Origin: Bacillota bacterium
GTDB taxonomy: Bacteria > Bacillota > Sulfobacillia > RBS10-35 > JAJYVM01
Assembly: GCA_021792015.1 (NCBI GenBank)
Contig: JAJYVM010000107.1
Location: forward strand, 1-10,194
DNA length: 10,194 nt
Reading direction: 5' to 3'
Shown here: in pieces, positions 7,192-10,194 of the stretch
Position numbering within the stretch: position 1 is the first letter of the stretch
Layout: the number at the start of each line of letters is the position of its first letter
Program-made: the position numbers and the translations under genes
Notes under the pieces: model-generated
Databases searched by the model: none
What the model was told of the DNA's origin: nothing
Seen by the model: only the letters and a program-made list of their open reading frames with translations

Positions 7192-7212
7192 GGCTGCGTC
7201 GCCGCGCCCGCT
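7181..7212. terminator. Small inverted repeat between the convergent genes
   Basis: AGCGGGC (7181-7187) and GCCCGCT (7206-7212) form a 7-base inverted repeat spanning the 20-base gap between the flavin-reductase stop and the permease stop. The loop is 18 bases and neither side has a T-run. It could be a weak bidirectional terminator, but it may be chance in DNA this GC-rich. Confidence 0.22.
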
Positions 7213-8153
7213 CATTCCTCGACCGAGAGCATGTCGCGGAGGCCCTCGCCCAGGAAGTTGAAGGCCAGCACCGTCAGCAGGATCAGCACGCCCGGGTAGA
7301 AGGCGAGCAGCGGCCGCTGCCAGATGTAGTTCTGGGCGTCCGTCAGCATGTTGCCCCACGTCGGCGTCGGCGGCTGCACGCCGAGACCGAGGTAGCTGAG
7401 GGCGGACTCCGCGAGGATGGCGCCGCCGGTGCCAAGGCTGGCCGCGACGATGACCTGAGGCCCGGCCTGCGGCAGGAGGTGATGGAGCATCATGCGCCGC
7501 GGCGACGCGCCCATGGCCCGGGCCGCCTCCACGAAGTCCATCGACTTCACGCGCAGGACCTCACCCCGGACGAGCCGCGCCACGCCCATCCATGAGGTGA
7601 GGCCGATCGCCAGGATCACGTTCTGCAGTGTGGACCCGAAGAACGCCATGACGACCAGCAGCAGAAAGAACGTCGGGATGGTGAGCATGGCGTCGGTGAT
7701 GCGCATCAGCACGATGTCGGTCCACCCGCCGAAGTAGCCCGTGCTGAGGCCGACCGCCACGCCCACCACGATCGAGACGATGACCGCCGCAAGTCCCACC
7801 GCCAGGGAGACCCGGCCCCCGTACAGCAGCTGGCTGAGCACGTCGTACCCCGAGCCGTCGGTGCCCAGCAGGTGCTGGGGGCTCGGCGGCGCCATCATGT
7901 GCGCGAGGTCCATGTGCGTCGGTGAGTAGGGCGCCAGGTGCGGCGCCAGGATTGCGGCCGCGTACGCGATCACAAGGTAGATCAGCGCGGCGATCGACAG
8001 CGGGTTGCGGCGCAGCCGCGCCATGGCCCGGCGCAGGCCCCGCGGCGGCTCGCGCTGGGCCCCGGCCGTCTCGGCCGCCACGGCGGCGTTGGGCTCGGGC
8101 CGGATCGGTGTTGGGGCCTGTCCGGCGGCAAAGTGGGCGATATGGCGGTTCAT
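7212..8153 (-). CDS. Peptide/nickel-type ABC transporter permease, DppC/OppC family
   Basis: The 313-residue inner-membrane subunit forms, with the DppB-type partner, the channel of an importer in the dipeptide/oligopeptide/nickel class. A variable cytoplasmic N-terminus (1-49, rich in Ala, Pro and Arg) precedes the first membrane segment (about 52-72). It is followed by the characteristic HLLGTDGSGYDVLSQLLYGGRVSLAVG region (94-120). Further membrane segments lie at about 118-138, 157-171, 177-195, 233-255 and 282-302. The cytoplasmic EAA loop that docks on the ATPase reads EAARAMGASPRRMMLHHLLP (209-228). A GYFGG signature (139-143) is also typical. The ATG start overlaps the stop of the DppB-type gene as ATGA, giving strict coupling. 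The substrate cannot be told from the permease alone. Confidence 0.94.
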   Translation of the reverse strand: MNRHIAHFAAGQAPTPIRPEPNAAVAAETAGAQREPPRGLRRAMARLRRNPLSIAALIYLVIAYAAAILAPHLAPYSPTHMDLAHMMAPPSPQHLLGTDGSGYDVLSQLLYGGRVSLAVGLAAVIVSIVVGVAVGLSTGYFGGWTDIVLMRITDAMLTIPTFFLLLVVMAFFGSTLQNVILAIGLTSWMGVARLVRGEVLRVKSMDFVEAARAMGASPRRMMLHHLLPQAGPQVIVAASLGTGGAILAESALSYLGLGVQPPTPTWGNMLTDAQNYIWQRPLLAFYPGVLILLTVLAFNFLGEGLRDMLSVEE

Positions 8154-9103
8154 TTGAGATCAATCCTCGGGTCGATCAGGACGTAGCTGAGATCCGTCAC
8201 CAGGTTGATCAGAATGACGGCCGCGGCTACGACGATCGTGATCCCCATGATCAGGGGGTAGTCGTGGGCGTAGGCGGCCTGAACGGCCAGCTGGCCCATG
8301 CCCGGCCAGGCGAAGACCTGCTCCGTGATGGCCGCGCCGCCGATCAGGAGCGGCAGGGCCAGGCCGACCATGGTCACGAGCGGGATCATGCTGTTGCGCA
8401 GCGCGTGGCGGTACAGCACCACCCGGGCGGACAGTCCCTTGCTGCGGGCCGTGCGGATGTATGGCTGCGACAGCACGTCGATCATGCTGGTCCGCACGTA
8501 GCGCGAGAACCCGGCCATGAAAGCCGTGGCCAGCACAAAGGCGGGCAGGATGAGGTGGCGCAGGATGTCGGCGGCCGTGACCACGCTCACCCCCTCGGTG
8601 AACATCCCCGCTGCCGGAAGCACCTTCCACTCGATGCCGAACACGATGATGAGCATGAGCCCCAGCCAGAACACCGGCACCGACACCCCGATGAAGCTCA
8701 GGGCCGACGTGACGTTATCCACCAGCGAGCGCGGCTTGATGGCCGTCAGCACGCCGACAGGAATCGCCACCACGAGCGAGAGCACCAGCGCGGAGGCGCC
8801 GAGCAGCAGCGTGGCCGGCAGCCGCGCGGCGATCATCTGGGTGACGGGCAGATCGGAGGTGTAGGCAACGCCCAGGTTGCCGTGGGCGAGCTGCACGAGC
8901 CAGTCCCAGAACTGGATGTAGAGCGGAGCCGTGAGGCCGAGCGCCTTCTCGATCTGGAGGATCTGTTGCTCCGTCAGCTTCTGGTCGCTCATCAGGATCC
9001 CGGGGCCACCCGGCGCCGCATGGATCAACACGAACGTGATCAGCGCGACGATGAAGAGCAGGATGACCGACTGGACCAGCCGACTGAGGATGTACCGGCT
9101 CAA
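8150..9103 (-). CDS. Peptide/nickel-type ABC transporter permease, DppB/OppB family
   Basis: The 317-residue product starts MSRYILSRLVQSVILLFIVALITFVL, the usual DppB opening, with the first membrane segment at about 9-29. A periplasmic stretch (35-95) contains LGLTAPLYIQFWDWL and HGNLG, both family hallmarks. Membrane segments follow at about 99-121, 134-156, 184-200, 239-258 and 284-305. The EAA-like loop reads YIRTARSKGLSARVVLYRHALRNSMIP (215-241). The AITEQVFAWPGMGQL block (258-272) is strongly conserved in the family. The start is a TTG at 9103 on the minus strand, supported by the family-typical N-terminus and a GGGGAGGG stretch about 12 bases upstream. Length and motifs are normal. The gene lies between the binding-protein gene and the DppC-type gene. 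Confidence 0.94.
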   Translation of the reverse strand: MSRYILSRLVQSVILLFIVALITFVLIHAAPGGPGILMSDQKLTEQQILQIEKALGLTAPLYIQFWDWLVQLAHGNLGVAYTSDLPVTQMIAARLPATLLLGASALVLSLVVAIPVGVLTAIKPRSLVDNVTSALSFIGVSVPVFWLGLMLIIVFGIEWKVLPAAGMFTEGVSVVTAADILRHLILPAFVLATAFMAGFSRYVRTSMIDVLSQPYIRTARSKGLSARVVLYRHALRNSMIPLVTMVGLALPLLIGGAAITEQVFAWPGMGQLAVQAAYAHDYPLIMGITIVVAAAVILINLVTDLSYVLIDPRIDLK

Positions 9104-9131
9104 GGGGCCGCACCCTCCCCTGGGGGATCCG

Positions 9132-9177
9132 CGGGACGGACGCCCCGCCGGGCGGTCGCCCGCCCGGCGGGGTCCCG
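9132..9177 (-). other. Large stem-loop between binding-protein and permease genes
   Basis: CCCCGCCGGGCG (9143-9154) and CGCCCGGCGGGG (9161-9172) form a perfect 12-base inverted repeat with a six-base loop. The stem extends outside a bulge through CGGGA (9132-9136) and TCCCG (9173-9177). No T-run follows on the minus strand. Stem-loops at this place in binding-protein transporter operons often stabilise the upstream mRNA or cause partial termination, so the binding protein is made in excess over the permeases; applying that here is inference. Confidence 0.6.
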
Positions 9178-9224
9178 AGTCACCGCAGGCCGCCGCCGTT
9201 GGCGGCCCGCCGCGGCCGCTCCGG

Positions 9225-10194
9225 CTACGCCAGCGTCCACTTGTACGTGTAGTAGAGCGCGTCGCGGATGCCGATCGGGCCGAAGCCCTTGACGCGCGAG
9301 CTGAAGCCGCGAATCTCCTGCGGGAAGAGCATGAAGATGTCCGGCTGCATCTGCTTCAGGCGCGCCTGGAGCTGGTTGTAGATGGGCGCGCGCGCGGCCG
9401 GCGTGGACTGGGCGACGCCCTCGGCGAAGAGCTTGTTTGTCTCCGGGTCGTCGAAGTTCGGGTGCTGCGGGCTCGTGCCGTCGTAGTGGCTGTCGTAGCC
9501 GCCGCGAACGGCGTTGGGGTCGTTGGGCGTGATCCACCAGTTGACCGCCACGTCGTAGTTGAGCGCGCTGGTCATGCTGTACCAGTTGTTGAACTCCTCG
9601 AAGTCCATCTGCGGCTTCATGCCGAGCTGCTGCCACGACTGCTGCGCGATCAGCCCGAACTGCTTGCGCGTGGGGTTGCCGATGTCGACAAGGATCTTGA
9701 AGTCGTACGGCTGGCCGCTCCGTGAGGTGAGGACGCCATTCTTGATGGTGCAGCCCGCCTGCTGCAGCAGCGCCTTCGCCTGGTTCAAGGCGTACGGCCA
9801 CGGTTGCAGGCTCTTGTCGAACGCCCAGGCCATCGTCGGGTCGATGGGGCTGGCGATCAGCTGGCCGTGGTTCAGGTACACGTCCTTCAACATGCTCTGC
9901 CGGTTCAGGGCCATCGCCATCGCCTGGCGCACCCGGTAGTCCTTGAAGAGCGGGCGCTGGTCGTTGACGCCCATGTAGTAGTAGTTCGTCTGGTTCGCGT
10001 ATGACATCTGGACGTTGCTGCCCTGGATCGAGGCGATCTGCGAGGGCTCGACCATGACGAAGTCCAGCTCGCCAGCCTTGAGCTTGGCGATCTGCGTGTC
10101 GACGTCGGCGATGATTTCGTAGATCACCTGCGGGATTTTGGGCGCGCCGTCCCAATACTTGTCGAAGGCGGTCAGGGTGAAGGGCCGCTCCGTC
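9225..10194 (-). CDS. ABC transporter solute-binding protein, family 5 (start beyond the right edge)
   Basis: This is the C-terminal 322 residues of an extracytoplasmic binding protein of the peptide/nickel/oligopeptide class, which captures substrate and delivers it to the adjacent permeases. The frame is open to the right edge, where it reads TERPFTLTAFDKYWDGAPKI, so the N-terminus and any lipoprotein signal are outside the window. Typical features are FDKYWDGAP, the IADVDTQIAKLKAGELDF stretch, the YYMGVND strand followed by VRQAMAMALNRQSML, the TRKQFGLIAQQSWQQLGMKP helix, and DIFMLFPQEIRGFSSRVKGF near the end. An internal GTG at 10127 is a valine codon, not the start. The three genes give a binding protein and both permeases; the two usual ATPase genes are not in the window. 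Confidence 0.92.
   Translation of the reverse strand, partial: TERPFTLTAFDKYWDGAPKIPQVIYEIIADVDTQIAKLKAGELDFVMVEPSQIASIQGSNVQMSYANQTNYYYMGVNDQRPLFKDYRVRQAMAMALNRQSMLKDVYLNHGQLIASPIDPTMAWAFDKSLQPWPYALNQAKALLQQAGCTIKNGVLTSRSGQPYDFKILVDIGNPTRKQFGLIAQQSWQQLGMKPQMDFEEFNNWYSMTSALNYDVAVNWWITPNDPNAVRGGYDSHYDGTSPQHPNFDDPETNKLFAEGVAQSTPAARAPIYNQLQARLKQMQPDIFMLFPQEIRGFSSRVKGFGPIGIRDALYYTYKWTLA

Noticed and set aside
7922..9292. 456-residue plus-strand frame opposite the permease genes
   Set aside because: It is rich in His, Asp, Gln and Arg with no family resemblance, and it is antisense to two clear permeases with intact motifs.

Overview
The window looks like chromosome from a high-G+C, endospore-forming member of the Bacillota (Firmicutes). 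Three observations support this: a gene for an alpha/beta-type small acid-soluble spore protein, a T-box tRNA-sensing leader, and strong GGAGG-type ribosome-binding sites that include TTG starts. The G+C-rich codons recall lineages such as Thermaerobacter, Symbiobacterium or Sulfobacillus, but that assignment is inference from base composition and gene content, not from a search.

Left part (1-5030, + strand): aromatic amino-acid biosynthesis. The 3' end of trpB and all of trpA (coupled through an ATGA overlap) close a tryptophan operon. A new transcription unit follows. It has a good sigma-A-type promoter (1245-1273), then a T-box leader (about 1280-1560) whose specifier reads UAC (Tyr), and then aroF (DAHP synthase, TTG start at 1601), tyrA (prephenate dehydrogenase) and aroA (EPSP synthase). 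AroF starts the shikimate pathway, AroA makes EPSP, and TyrA commits prephenate to tyrosine, so control by uncharged tRNA-Tyr makes sense. The other shikimate genes (aroB, aroD, aroE, aroK, aroC) are not in the window.

Middle (5031-7191, + strand): a small spore-protein gene with a sigma-G-like promoter and a strong downstream hairpin. After it comes a 229-base gap containing GGTCCA repeats. Then come two closely spaced genes: a ferritin-like/R2-like diiron-carboxylate protein with an unusual Gly/Asp linker and Cys-containing tail, and a flavin-reductase-like (FMN-binding) protein. This pair is the least understood part of the window and the best candidate for something undescribed.

Right part (7212-10194, - strand): a peptide/nickel-type (Dpp/Opp family) ABC importer. 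In transcription order it holds a family-5 solute-binding protein (start beyond the right edge), a DppB-type permease and a DppC-type permease. The permeases are coupled by an ATGA overlap, and a large stem-loop separates them from the binding-protein gene. No ATPase gene is in the window. The importer converges tail-to-tail on the flavin-reductase gene. I saw no rRNA, tRNA, CRISPR array, insertion sequence or phage gene.
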